Translations under genes and position numbers: made by a program
Notes under the pieces: generated by a model
What the model was told of the DNA's origin: nothing
The model's input: only the letters and a program-made list of their open reading frames with translations
Databases searched by the model: none
Part shown: piece after piece, positions 1 to 11,089 of the stretch
Numbering within the stretch: the first letter of the stretch is position 1
Layout: every line of letters begins with the position of its first letter
NCBI GenBank assembly: GCA_030704615.1
Contig: CM060732.1
Location: 31,603,053 to 31,667,052 of the forward strand
Direction of reading: 5' to 3'
DNA from: Takakia lepidozioides
Taxonomy: Eukaryota > Streptophyta > Takakiopsida > Takakiales > Takakiaceae
Length of the DNA: 64,000 nt

Positions 1-77
1 CGCTATCTGGCCCTCGTAGTATAGCCGTTATCTTTTATCCTCCCCCCCTCTTTTGAAATTGTGTCCGCACAATTTCG

Positions 78-362
78 TCAATTCCTATGCTTGTCGTATC
101 TCTTGGGGATATAGGGTGGTGGCATGCCTATCTGTGGGGTAGGAAGTGCGTCCCAGGTTTGTCGTGGTGGTCGCTTCTTGTTCCTGTTGTCATCACTGTC
201 TGGTTGCTCCTTTGGTTCAAGAGTAGGCCAGTTTTCGTCACCAGGGTGTTCTGCTACTCCGCCCCCACGTACCATGTCGATTTTGGTGGTCAAGGTTTCT
301 CGGTAGATTTGCAGCTCCTCCTTGGTCCAGGGTATAATGTGTTTAGTTGCCCTACTGCCCAT
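78..362 (-). CDS. Unassigned ORF, 94 aa
   Basis: Open frame with a true ATG at 362 and a stop near 78. The product is hydrophilic and rich in Pro, Arg, Lys and Asp, with an N-terminal stretch resembling a short helix (WTKEELQIYRETL) and a proline-rich tail. I recognise no domain. It lies just downstream of a second unassigned ORF (384-911) on the same strand, separated by 21 bases, an arrangement more like a mobile-element or virus-like coding block than a host exon. No splice sites or homologous blocks confirm it, so it may be a chance ORF. Confidence 0.25.
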   Translation of the reverse strand: MGSRATKHIIPWTKEELQIYRETLTTKIDMVRGGGVAEHPGDENWPTLEPKEQPDSDDNRNKKRPPRQTWDALPTPQIGMPPPYIPKRYDKHRN

Positions 363-383
363 TAACCAGTTAACAGTTTGGAT

Positions 384-911
384 TCATGTTTCTCTGAAAG
401 GGTGGTCTCTGTCCAAGACTAATGGTGAAAAGTGGTCTTTCGGCTGGCGCCATGCTTCAAAATAGAGTGGTCTATTCATATATGTTGAAGTGCCTGCGAT
501 TCTCTCTGGTGGTTGGAATTTGGGTAATTCCCAATTAGTATCTTTTTCAATACTCTCATAGCGCTGCCAGCTTCCCCTCATTGTCACGAATATCCGGTAC
601 AAGTAACTGCCAATATAGAAACTTGGGCAGCCCATTATAATGTCTACTGTTGGGGTAGGATTAATCTTCAACTGCCCCACTGCCCACATGTAAGCTACCA
701 GCTCCTTGTATTCCAGGGGAGCCTGGCGCCAGAATTCAACCAATTCTGCCCCTGACCATGTCTCTTCCCTAGCCAGTGGCCTCATCATGTATCTCAGAGG
801 TATAAGAGTTTGATTGAGCAGATGCAATTGACCCAATGATCTGCAGGGGGTTAAGGTTTTGAAGACCTTCTCCAGTATTTCTGGGATTTGGTGGGCTGGG
901 ACTACCATCAT
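384..911 (-). CDS. Unassigned ORF, 175 aa
   Basis: Open frame starting with two consecutive ATG codons at 911. The 175-residue product has protein-like composition: spaced Trp, Tyr and Pro, an amphipathic N-terminal third, and blocks such as ELVEFWRQAPLEYKELVAY. I recognise no family. Its neighbour 78-362 follows on the same strand after 21 bases. The two could be the remains of a retroelement gag or another mobile-element protein, but no zinc knuckle, protease or polymerase motif is visible. Treat as hypothetical. Confidence 0.3.
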   Translation of the reverse strand: MMVVPAHQIPEILEKVFKTLTPCRSLGQLHLLNQTLIPLRYMMRPLAREETWSGAELVEFWRQAPLEYKELVAYMWAVGQLKINPTPTVDIIMGCPSFYIGSYLYRIFVTMRGSWQRYESIEKDTNWELPKFQPPERIAGTSTYMNRPLYFEAWRQPKDHFSPLVLDRDHPFRET

Positions 912-1151
912 TTTAAAGTATTCCTCTAAATACTTTAGTCACTCCCCATCCTGCTTGCATGGCATGATTTGAAAATCATCCACTGCTACCAAAGTTGATG
1001 CTACCAGTACACTTGGTAGTGTTACGGGGTTTACCTCTTGAGTAGATGGCCCTGCTGTGGCATGTACCAGTGTTTGTTGATTTGGTGGTGGTTGTGTTGC
1101 TGGTGTTGTTGTTGCTGATTGTATGGGTGTTTCTCGTTCTTTTCAATACAG

Positions 1152-2324
1152 AAGAAAGCCTTAGTCAGAATAGATATGAGTGAATACATGGAGAAGCATG
1201 CAGTTTCACGACTCATTGGAGCATCTCTTGGGTATGTAGGTTATGAAGAGGGTGGGCAATTAACCGAGTCGGTCCGTCGGCGACCCTATTCCATTCTTTT
1301 GTTCGATGAGATTGAGAAATCTCATTTAGATGTTTTCATATCTTCCTCCAAATTTTGGATGATGGGCGGGTTACAGATTCACAGGGCCGGACTGTTAGTT
1401 TCACCAACACTCTAATAATCGTGACTTCCAATATGGGGTCTCAATATGTGTTGAATGCCAACTCCGCAACAACAAAGAGGTGATTTATGAGGCTACGAGA
1501 GCTCGGGTTATGGAGGCAGCAAGAATGACGTTTCACTCCGAGTTCATGAATCAGATAGATGAATATATTGTTTTTCAACCCCTTGACCGTGAGCCAATAA
1601 GCAAAGTTGTGACACTTCAGATATGCTAGTTACCTTCACCTTCTTGATGAGTTATGCTTGTTTAGCTTGATTTTTATCTCTTATTGTGATGAAATGGCAT
1701 AAAGTGGCAAGTAAGCAGGACTATCTCCCTTGTCATTAGTTCTGGCAGTATCGTCTCTCAACTATGTTGATCATAGCATTTGCTTGTTTTCCTTGGTTGC
1801 ATGGTCATATGTTTCTTTCTCTCATGTTTTGGGATGGGCAGGAGGGTTGATTTTGATGCGATAAACTCCACTCCTTTTCTATAAGTAGTTTTCACAATAC
1901 GTATGTTATGAATCAAACTGTTTTCCTATCAACTGTTTCCAACTGTGATTACCTCCACATGCTACTTGGCACGAGGCGCAGCTGTCTGGACTCCGATCCA
2001 CCATGGTTGTGAGAGATCTTGTCCATTTATAACAGTTAGAGACCTATGCAAATTATGGTTGGGTTAGAACAGTTGATGCAATTCATTCTTTAACTTTCCT
2101 ATTCAATGCAGTTTTTTTTATTGTTGTAACTTGCTGATTATATGATGCTGGTGTACATTTTGTAGGTGGAAAGGGTACAGAAGAGACTGACCGACCGTGA
2201 GATCATTCTCTGGGTGAGTGAAAGTGCGATTCAGTTACGAGGTGAAATGGGTTATGACCCAAACTATGGAGCACGACCTGTCAAGCGGGTTATTCAACAA
2301 TATATAGAAAATGAGCTTGTGTAG
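1152..2324 (+). pseudogene. Decayed organellar ClpB/Hsp100 fragment
   Basis: Two exon-like blocks match the second AAA+ module and C-terminus of plastid/mitochondrial ClpB disaggregases. Block one (1152-1620) has [32 protein letters not shown] and the Walker B region LLFDEIEKS; block two (2166-2324) has GYDPNYGARPVKRVIQQ and ends in a stop. Lesions: a one-base deletion near 1333 after DVF, a second frame change near 1460-1480, Gln where the conserved EFLNRIDE motif has Arg (EFMNQIDE here), and an intron donor at 1621 reading AT instead of GT, opposite a normal acceptor (TTTTGTAG, 2165). The ATPase N-terminal half is absent. No functional product is expected. Plastid versus mitochondrial origin cannot be decided from this fragment. 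Confidence 0.85.
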
Positions 2325-2657
2325 TGTGAGTGCAGGGGGTAAAAATTCAAGTTTTTGTTTGGCATCAGGTTTCGGCACTACTACAAAGGGAGTGCCCTTC
2401 GTGCTAATGAAGGGGAGGAATTGTCCATAACTTGAGGTAATTCCATGGAAAGACTATGCTATTGATCTGCCAAGAACAAAATATGGCTAAGTTATGACAT
2501 GCGCCTTTTTCATCCCTAGGATGAATGATTTTCATCCATGATGTTGAACCCTAGAAGCAGGATGTGAAATTCGAAGGGGAAGAGTGCGTGTATCTTTTCG
2601 CAGCTGCTGCAGTGGTGTTGGCAGCACAGGATATCTGAGAAAGTTCCACCTACGCGA

Positions 2658-3122
2658 AGGGTATCAGCTTGCTTTTAAGAGAAATGTTAAGAGCTCCTGC
2701 TTGGCTTTCTGTGCAAGAAGAAGCGGTGCCGCCTTCTTCGTAAGCAATGATCAAACCAGAGGGATCAGGTTTGTGATAAGGGCGGTGCACCACTGCTGTC
2801 GCCATTGTCTTGATGAGCACATTAATGAGGAGATGGAGCGGCTCAGCAGGTGTTGGGGGATGAGAAATGCAGGCTGGTGTGTATAGCGCCTCAGGTTGTC
2901 TGTGATCAAATCTTGTAGCTGCTGTCTGTTTTTGAGCTTTAGGACCAGATCACTTTGTAAGGGAATCAGCTTGCCTTAAAGAGCGACGTTAAGGGATCTG
3001 GCTTGGCATTCTGTGCAAGAGGAAGCGGTGCCGCCTTCTGGTGTGTATGGCGCTTAAGCTATCTATAATTAAGTTTTGTATCTGCTCTCTGTCTTAAAGG
3101 CTGTAGGACCAGATCACTTCAT
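2658..3122 (+). repeat. Imperfect duplicated segment (A-spacer-B-A-B)
   Basis: Segment A (2658-2741) recurs diverged at 2957-3040; shared core GTGCAAGAGGAAGCGGTGCC with one mismatch in the first copy. Segment B (2878-2957) recurs at 3041-3122; shared core TAGGACCAGATCACTT. The order is A, 137-base spacer, B, A, B, so the B-A-B part looks like a tandem duplication. No coding potential or terminal repeats seen. Confidence 0.7.
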
Positions 3123-5433
3123 AGGGAAGAAATGCACATGTAGAAGGATAGGGTAGAGGTTGGCAGGCACAAGGATGTGCCAGCAGCTGAAGCAGAGCCG
3201 TCATGCCTTAATGAGGACTGGAATCACGATAAGAAGAAAGGTCGGAAATGGCTGACGAGGGAGAGGACAAGGTGCCTTCTTGACATGCAGACCCACCGCT
3301 TCAATGAGTATAAGACAGATAAGTTTGAAGAGTGGCCCCCTCTTTTTTGGTGACTTAGAAATCGCTTTGTGAAGTTTGGACTGTCTCTTGTATGTAGTAA
3401 GAGACACTGACATGTGAGGAAGAAAAAGAGCTTTGGAAATGGAATGAAGACACTGGACTTCAAACCAGGATGGACTGGAGATGGATGCACCTGCTGTTAC
3501 ATTGTACAGTAGGAAAATGAATGGAAACAGGGTTGATTCGTTGCTGGGACAGAATGGTTGCTGCTGTTGTATTCTTGTTCTTTGTTTCAGCGTCATGAGC
3601 TTGTACAAACAATCTAGCCTGGGATGTTGACACATTGCAGTCAATGTGGAACTAGCTTAGTAGGTAGAGGAAACCAGTGAGAGTTAGATAGAACTGTTTG
3701 GAAACAACAAGAAGGGATGATGTGGATGGGGCAGAAAAACCAACATCTGTTTGGGTTTGGATCTGATTCTCAGGGTGCTCTCAGCATGTGAACCACTGAG
3801 GTTCATAGTTGATGGGAAAAAGAGAGCTGTCATGGTGTGTAAATTGAGACCTGTAGAAGGGTTGAGAGCTATCTTGGGCAAATGGCTACACCTGGGAAAA
3901 GTGGAGTGTGAAGCATCTGTCATTGGCAAGAGAGGGACTGATAAAAGGGCTGATTATATCTTGTGTGACCAAGGTTGATTTCAATGCTGGGTGCACTGGA
4001 TGCTTGGCTGAATGCGCATTGCATTGCATCATAGACATGCTACAGTGGAAAGAGTGAGGAACCTACTCACCCTGAAAGAAAGAGAGAGGGAGAGAGAAAA
4101 GGACATAAGGGAGAGAGCTGACCAGCAATAGGGGATGGAGAGGAATGGATGATTGGGTCGGTAAGATAAAGAAAGCATGAACCCATGAAGGGCCAAACTG
4201 GTGGGCCTGCAACTCATGGCAGATCTGAGTTGCCTCCTTCCAAATCGTGATCTTATTACAAAGGGGATTCCACTTGTTGCTGACCAAGGAAGCTGCCCAC
4301 AAGGGCAGTGGTCATCACTAACGTAGGGCTGGTTGCATCACTGAAGACAGCATGGTAACATGGCTGGTGCAATGTACCAGGGAGAGGATGTCGTGTAGAA
4401 GTAGAACCACGGGTGAAAACAATACAGACTCCCCATCCATGTCTTCTCTTCCGCTGCGGCGTGGATGAGGATTGTGTGAACTCTGATCATGAAGGACCTG
4501 AGGGAAACCCACACCGAGTGACGATGGTTGGATCACTGAGAGGAGAGCTCCTTTCCTTCCCTCCAATTGACCTGGGGAGGAGCACAACTAGACTTGCACA
4601 GAAGGGGATTCACGCCCCTTCTTTTCACACTACACTTGCAAAGGGGATCTTAAAAGGAGATTTTAGGGAAGAATGATACAGTTGTGGTGGACACCGAGGT
4701 CATTCCTGGTACTACACTCCCATAGCTCAAGTTGACTTCTCATAAGCTGCAAAGCCCAGTGAGTTCGGGCCAGGAATCAGATGTCAATCCAATTGCATAT
4801 GCTTAGGGTCGGTAGTGGTAAAAGTGCCAGGACATACTAGTATATTGCTAATACTAGTATCAAGTTGTTGTTTCCATGAACAAACAAATCCAGAAAAAGC
4901 GGGAGAACTCTGGACTGGAGTAGAGTTGGTGATGTGTCTGTGCAATGACTATAATTCAAGTGGAGAGAACAATCCAGAAAAGCATAATAGTCCATGATGT
5001 GTTGACATGCCCTACCAAAACATGTACCAAGTCTATAGGTCTTGTTATTAAAGCTAAGAATAAGTGCTCAGAATGACATCTGGTACAAACGCCCACATGG
5101 ATAATATGACTATGGACCTCTTTGCACATTTTCCAGGGCTGCCGGCCTTGCACATGCATTGCAAGCACAAACAATCTTGATGTGGTTGGACTCCGGCTCT
5201 TCCTGCATCACCTGCTCATGTCTCCAAAGCATTCCTATCATGTTTGGTAAATCCTAGCATCATTATATGCACTTGATGAAACAAAGTTGAGGCATCTGTT
5301 GAGTACTTAAAAGGCGCAAAAAATACCAGCCAATGATGACTTAATTGGGGTTAAGCCACCAACATGGAGGGATGGTAATCAGTGTCCAATGCAACCTAGG
5401 AATACCCACCGTTCTGCTAGACATTTGTGAGAG
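3123..5433. other. Non-coding stretch, nothing recognised
   Basis: About 2.3 kb with only short unconnected open frames (longest 147 codons on the minus strand at 3201-3644) and no conserved protein blocks or consistent splice pattern. A purine-rich run of GAGA/GGGA type occurs near 4075-4120. The right end adjoins the end of the retrotransposon pol reading frame. Confidence 0.5.
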
Positions 5434-6310
5434 TTAAAGCCAATTATGAAATGAAAGAGCAGAAGGTTTGAAGTAAGGCTTCAAAAGGGAGACATGGAAT
5501 ATCGGATGCACCTTGCTGTTTACCGACAGCTCCAATTCATACACATCCTCATTCATAACCTTCCGGATGTAAAAGGGCCCCGCATACGGAGGTACGAACT
5601 TCGGACTCACTTCCGGAGGTAGTCGAAAATTCTTTGATGTTCAACTAGACCTCCGTGCCTGCCTCAAACTTAACTTCCCTCCGCTTCCGATTTGCCTGCC
5701 GTTCATACCGTTTCCTAGCTTTGGCATTGCTTTGCGAGCTCCAACAAACGCTCGTGTTCTTCCAGCACTGCTGCTGCTGCCTGTTCCTCAACGTCCTGGG
5801 CAGCCCAACTTGTCGGCACCAGAGGTGCTTTTCCATAGACAAATATGAAAAGGGAAACTCCCGTTGCGGAGTGTTTTGTGTTATTATAACAGAACTCTGC
5901 CGCATCCAAGTGCTCCACCCAGTCTGATTGGTCTGTTGACACATAATTCCGCAAGATCTGCTTCACCACGGAATTCACTCTTTCCATTTGGCCGTCCGTC
6001 GTAGGTCGGAAGGCGGTGCTCATCTTCAGCCTCGTCTCCATTTTCTTCCAAAGTGCCCTCCAAAATTTACTTGTAAACTTTGGATTGTGGTCTGAGACAA
6101 TATCCTTCGGAAGTCCAGACGTGGACGAAGTAAAGTCGCCCCGTCTCCTGCGCCGTTGCCGTCTCCTTGATGGGAATGAAATGGCCTATTTTACTGAACA
6201 TATCCACCACCACCATGATTGCATCAAATCCCGTTGACAGCGACATAGCAGTCACGAAATCCATCGAGACACTTTCCCAAGACCCCTCTGGAATCGGCAA
6301 GGGTTATAAC
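5434..6310 (-). pseudogene. Gypsy integrase core C-terminal part and pol tail
   Basis: Integrase catalytic-core blocks are seen in shifted frames: MDFVTAMS and VVVDMFSKIGHFIP near 6180-6290, then TDGQMERVNSVVKQ-type DDE C-terminal sequence near 5960-6020 and the YNNTKHSATG block near 5870. The tail near 5440-5530 has KVHPIFHVSLLKPY, typical of the chromodomain-proximal end of plant gypsy pol. Frames change near 6090 and 5640, so no continuous protein is possible. The upstream zinc-binding part lies on the far side of the hAT insertion. Confidence 0.8.
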
Positions 6311-7076
6311 CAGTGTTGGCCGGATACCATGTTTTGAGCCCTTTCCCGGTCCCGGTTATGGTGTATTCTTTGAGAAAAATGGATGGCCGGGGCAGGGTAT
6401 ACCAATAGGTTTGAAAAATATCTCGGTTACAGGTTCTCAATAAACACATGGATTTTTTTTGGTCCGGTTCTCAATCTACTGGTTATGCCATCTTAAAAAA
6501 TGCCGGTTCCATGGTACCGGTTATGGGATTCATCCACTTTTATTTATTTTTATTTTTTCTAGCATTTTTGTGTATGTGTGTAAAACTCTACACAAAAGGG
6601 CTGTGGCCTGGTGATAAGCCACTAGAGTATTGGTTGTGGGTCTCGGGTTCAAAGTTCAAACGTTCAACCCTGTCATCTATCTCTCCGCCCCTGCCCCTCT
6701 AATACACTAAACTTACAACTTACAACTATTGTCCTAGCCAAATGCCAAATGCCCAACTAATTAATTTCCTACTTGGACAATCTCATTAGTGTTGTGCACC
6801 TAATCTCCCCAACATTGTAATTTCATAACTATCATCACTAACCCTTACACTTGTATTATCTAGAACCGTCTCTACGCCATCCACATTTGCTCCGGATCTT
6901 GTTCCGGGTATAACACCCTTTTAATCACCATGCCGGTTCTCTAGCCGGTTAGGAAGCTCGATTTTTTTTCCGGTTCCTGCGAGGGCTGCTTTCCGGTTAT
7001 GCACATGTGCATAACCGGCAAATAACCACCGGATATGCATGTCAAGATGCTATACCCGACCAACACTGGTTATAAC
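6303..7076. repeat. 8-bp target-site duplication flanking hAT insertion
   Basis: GTTATAAC occurs at 6303-6310 and again at 7069-7076, directly abutting the inverted termini of the inserted element. An exact 8-bp duplication is the hAT hallmark and marks the insertion point within the gypsy pol gene. Confidence 0.9.
6311..7068. mobile_element. Non-autonomous hAT element (758 bp)
   Basis: The element begins CAGTGTTGG at 6311 and ends CCAACACTG at 7068, perfect 9-bp terminal inverted repeats that extend imperfectly (CCGGATA against TCGGGTA). It is flanked by the exact 8-bp duplication GTTATAAC. The interior holds many subterminal CCGGTTAT/ACCGG motifs in both orientations, as expected for hAT transposase binding regions, but no transposase domain; the longest frame (84 codons, 6448-6702) resembles nothing. 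It must therefore have been mobilised in trans. It landed in an already resident gypsy pol gene, giving a relative age order. Confidence 0.88.
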
Positions 7077-9166
7077 AGCCCCGCTTGCTTTTTGTACTCG
7101 CTTCGGTTTTGTTGGCATGTGGTGCATGTCTTGACATACTCCTCGGCCTCCTCCCTCAGTTTGGGCCAGAAATACTCTTTCTTTAAGAGTGTCGCAGTGC
7201 GCTTGGCTCCGCCGTGGTCCGCAAGCGGGCTATTGTGGCATTCTCTCAAGAGACTATCTCTGATCCCTCCCTTCGGTATGTAGAGGCATTTTTGTTTGTA
7301 CTGGAGTAGTCCATTGTGCAAGTGGAACTGCGATTTAACCCCCATCCTCAAGCCCCGCATCACGGACTTCGCCATCTCATCCTTTTGGTAAGCCTTCTGG
7401 ATCTTCTTTTGGAGCGCTGTCTCGTCCCTGTACACCAACATGAGTTGCTGTTTTCTACTTAAAGCATCGGCCACCACATTGTCCCGTCCCGGTTTGTACT
7501 GGATATCCACATCGAACACTGTCAAAGTGTCTTGCCACCTAAGTTGTTTTGGAGACAACTTAGGCTGTGTGGCAAAATACTTCACCGTGACATTGTCCGT
7601 GAACATCTTCACCGGGTTGGAACCAACATAGTGGCGCCAAAGCTCAAGGCAATGCACCACCGCCTTCATTTCTTTCTCGTGCGTAGGCCATCGTCGCTCC
7701 ACTTCATTCAGTTTCTTACTTTCGTAAGTTATTGGACGTTCGTCCTGCATGAGTACACCCCCAATTGCAAAGTCCAACGCATCTGTATGAATCTCAAATG
7801 GACGGTCGAACTCCAAGATTTTCAATACTGGAGCTTCCGCCATCCACTACTTCAACTCGGCAAAAGCTTGGCCACAAAAGGTGTTCCATGCCCATACTTT
7901 GGACTTATACAGAAGGTCTGACAGCGGCCCCGCGATCTTGGCGAAATTTCTCACATATTTTTGGTAATAGGAGGCGAGTCCTAGGAAGGATCGCACTCCC
8001 CGGACTGAAGTCAGAGGCTCCCAGTCCAAGATCGCCCTCACATTTCTGTCATCCATTTTTATCCCATCCTGTGTAATCACATGCCCTAAGAACTCCACTT
8101 TTGTGACCCCAAATTCGCACTTTGAAGCTTTGGCATACAACTTCTCTTCCCGCAATTTCTGGAACACCCTTTTGAGGTGCTCCAGGTACACTTCCTTTGT
8201 TCTCAAGTACACCAAGATGTCGTCGATGTACACGTTCACAAAGTCATCCAACTACTCCTGGAATATGCTGTTCATTAGCGTGCTAAAGGTCGCGGGTGCA
8301 TTGGTGAGCCCAAAAGGCATAACCAAGAACTCATATGTATCATATTTTGTCCTGCACGCGGTCTTCTCCTCATTTCCTTCCGCCACTCGGATTTGATGGT
8401 AGCATGAGAGCAAATCGATCCGGCTGAAATACTTCGCTCTTGCCAACCGATCGAAGAGGTCGTCGATCCTTGACAAAGGGTATCGGTTTTTGATAGTCAC
8501 CTTATTCAGAGCCCTATAATCGACACACATCCGCAGCGTCCCATCCTTCTTGTCTGCGAATAGCACCAGGGCTCCGTAAGGTGACTTACTCGGCCGGATA
8601 TACCCCTTTGACATTAGATCCTTGAGCTGAGCTTTCAGCTCGACCAACTCTCTGTGGCTCAACCGGTAGGACGCTTGGCAGGCAGCTCCGATCCCGGTAT
8701 CACCTCTATCTTGTGGTCAACTCCTCTTCGCGGTGGCAAGCCGCTTGGTAAATCCTCCGGCATCACATCCTGGTATTTTTCCAGGATCCATTTGATCCAA
8801 TCTAGACTCGGCTCCCTATCGACTTCTCCTTCTACTTGACTTACGTAAAGCAAAAACTGGGGCTTGTGTGGCTCCTCCACGACCCACTCCTTTGCTGACA
8901 GCAGATTTATTTGCCTTCCCACTCGGTTGGGCGTTTCCAACACCCGTAACACTTCGCCACCATTCCCACACGGTAGCGTGACTATTTTCTTGCGGCCATC
9001 TATGACTGCTCCGGATTTGCTCAAAAAGGTCATCCCCAAAATTGCCAGTTTCCTGATACAACTCACAAGAGTAGTTGCCTACCTTGCAAGTCTTGGCAAC
9101 CACCGCTTCCACCAAGCGGCTGATGGACTCTTCGGACAGCTCTGTGGTCGCCCGAGTCATGTTCAA
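7070..9166 (-). pseudogene. Gypsy pol: protease remnant, RT, RNase H, integrase zinc region
   Basis: Reverse transcriptase blocks include [19 protein letters not shown] (near 8520), [19 protein letters not shown] (near 8310) and the catalytic YIDDILVY (near 8225). RNase H follows (FEIHTDALDFAIGG near 7790), then the integrase HHCC region (CHNSPLADHGGAKRT and CTTCQQNR near 7100-7250). Amber stops interrupt the frame at about 8251 and 7846. Upstream, the aspartic protease is represented only by its distal part (ILGMTFL), reached through a frameshift near 9066; the active-site half is missing. The hAT element lies immediately downstream. Confidence 0.9.
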
Positions 9167-9169
9167 TTG

Positions 9170-10072
9170 TCAGGGTTTTGCGCACTTCTTGGCCATGTGC
9201 TCGGGCTCCCTGCAATTAAAGCACACTCCATCGAAGGTCGTCTTCTGTCCGCCATAAGCCGCCGCACCTGATTTTTCTTTCGGAGCACCGGGTGCCGCCT
9301 TGACGTGTGAAGGCCCTCCCTTCGATTTCCACGTGCCATTGTCGCCGCGTGGCCTATCCCACTTCTTTTCCGGTCGGAAGAAGTTGTGGTTCAGCTCCGT
9401 ACGGCCTTGTCTTTCGCCCCTAGGGACATCCGAGAAACATTCAGCCATTTCAATTGCTTCGTTCAAAGTCTTATATGGCTTCTCCTCCAACTTCCGCCTG
9501 GCCCATGGGGCCAGTCCCGCCACAAAGTTGAAGACCATTTCTGGTTCCGCCATATCCGCGACTTCGAGCAACAACACATTGAAAGCCTGAACATATCCCT
9601 GAATGTCATCCGTTTGCTTCAAATTCCTCATCTTGTCCCGGGCGAGCCAGGACGCGTTGAGGGGCACAAACTGTCTTTTCATAAGTTCTTTCAACCCGCT
9701 CTAGCTCAAGGTTTCTGGGTTTGGATCTTGGTCATGAAGGCGTTTCTGCCACCATTGTTGAGCATAATCCCTCAAATAGGTGGGAGCCACTTCCACCCGA
9801 TCCTCGTCACTCAACTTGGCCACTCGGAAGTACTGCTCTAGCTCCAAGAGCCAGGTGTTGAGTGCCTTCAGACTTTGGACACCCTCGAAGGTGTCGGGTT
9901 CCTTAGGCTTCACCTTAAACTTTGCCTTAGTGGAAGTGACATTAGCCGCCCTCAACACGTCTTTCAACATTCCGCCAAACTGTGCCAACAACCCTTCCCA
10001 AAAGGCTGCTGGTATGGGAGACATCTGTTGGTCTGGCGGAGCCTCCGAGAGGTCCTCAGGCTCTGATCCCAA
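9170..10072 (-). pseudogene. Gypsy gag with zinc knuckle, amber-interrupted
   Basis: One reading frame runs from ATG at 10072 to a stop at 9170, interrupted by an internal TAG at 9701-9703 where the family usually has Trp. The first part carries the retrotransposon gag domain (LNTWLLELEQYFRVA, WWQKRL); the second ends in a CCHC zinc knuckle CFNCREPEHMAKKC, with Glu in place of the usual Gly. Gag would package element RNA; here translation would stop at residue 123. Confidence 0.85.
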
Positions 10073-10265
10073 AATTCCTCCCGTTCTTGAGTGGCCTCGC
10101 TCTCAGAAGCATGAATAACCTCTTCCAATTGCCGCTTCGGTGACACGTCGTCCCCATCGGGCTCACCAGGATCATCATCTTTCGAGCCGTTCCGCTTTCG
10201 CTTTGTCTTGCCCGACCCTAATATGATGAGGCCGATCTCAAGGACGATCGCGTAATGAACTCTAA

Positions 10266-10277
10266 GCTCTGATACCA
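10266..10277 (-). promoter_or_regulatory. Retrotransposon primer-binding site (initiator tRNA-Met)
   Basis: Minus strand reads TGGTATCAGAGC, complementary to the 3' end of plant initiator tRNA-Met. It lies two bases inside the LTR end (CA at 10280), the standard position for priming minus-strand DNA, and fixes the inner LTR boundary. Confidence 0.92.
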
Positions 10278-10279
10278 AG

Positions 10280-11052
10280 TGTCGTGCACCTCACTTCGGT
10301 AAGCTCCCCTTCACGTCATAGTTACTCGCGCGCGCCTAACTCCCAAACTGGCTGCCGGACCAACTTGGAGCTTCGGCTACTCACCGGGACATAACGGTCC
10401 CCTTTACTCCTCCACGAGACCCTCGCTCAATTTGGGCCTAGTGGAAATTCCCTTTGGTTGATGGCAGTCCGGAATAGCTCCCTACACCTTGGTCGTTTTC
10501 CGGCTCGCACGCTTACTCACTAGTTTGGTCACCAACGGGCTTGCACCGTTCTCGGGGTTACTACTCCCTATATATACTTCTGTGACTGTCCGCGGGGGTT
10601 TCACAAACAACCCAGTCATTTTATGGCGAACCACCACGAAGACCCTCGATTCCCGGTGATGAGTCGCGGTGAGTCTTGGCCCATCCACCACGGCCCCATT
10701 GGACCGTGATGAGTCCCAAGACTCCCCACGACTCCCACCACAAGGTCTCCGCCCCATGGTGAATCATATGCCACCCCCACTAAGACCCACTAAGCTACCA
10801 CCACCCCTCGTGGAACCACCCCCACCGCAATGCGGTGTGCGGGGCTCCACCTAGTGAGCGCCTCCGCCTCCTTGAGTGCCTTGGGCACTCAAGGGTGCTT
10901 CAGCCCCCGTACCTATTGTTGCCACTGTGCCCACCACAGGGGCAACCCCTCTTGTGTCCCTACCCCCTGCCCTCAAGGCAAAGGGCCGCGACAGGCCGCC
11001 TACTGCTAGTTGGGGTTCCTGGTTACTTCTTTTACTCCTCACGCACCTTGCA
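10280..11052 (-). repeat. 5' LTR of gypsy element
   Basis: On the minus strand the LTR ends ...ACGACA next to the primer-binding site. A TATA-like AGTATATATAGG lies at about 10567-10580, suitable as the element promoter. Composition is GC-rich and differs from the flanks. The outer edge is set at CA 11051-11052 only because TG/CA ends are expected; no second LTR is available for comparison. Confidence 0.7.
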
Positions 11053-11089
11053 TGTGTGGGAGTTCAAAGTTTCTGCAAAGACTGATGCA

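Larger units (their letters stand above)
5434..11052 (-). mobile_element. Broken Ty3/gypsy LTR retrotransposon, 3' LTR missing
   Basis: Read on the minus strand the order is 5' LTR (about 11052-10280), primer-binding site (10277-10266), gag, protease remnant, reverse transcriptase, RNase H, integrase and a C-terminal pol domain ending at 5434, the gene order of Ty3/gypsy (Metaviridae) elements. Multiple in-frame stops and frameshifts break gag and pol, the protease is partly deleted, and a hAT element interrupts pol at 6311-7068. No copy of the 5' LTR is found downstream of the pol stop, so the 3' LTR has been lost. The outer LTR boundary (CA at 11051-11052) is a guess. The element is immobile and old. 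Confidence 0.9.

Noticed and set aside
6590-6665. tRNA-like string (GGCCTGGTGATAAG ... GGGTTCAAA) inside the hAT element
   Set aside because: No cloverleaf or acceptor stem forms; box spacing and anticodon arm are not credible.
6448-6702. 84-codon frame as a hAT transposase
   Set aside because: No RNase H-like or hATC block; the sequence is dominated by subterminal repeat translation.
7440-9841. Many plus-strand ORFs across 7000-10000
   Set aside because: They are antisense shadows of the gypsy gag and pol frames.
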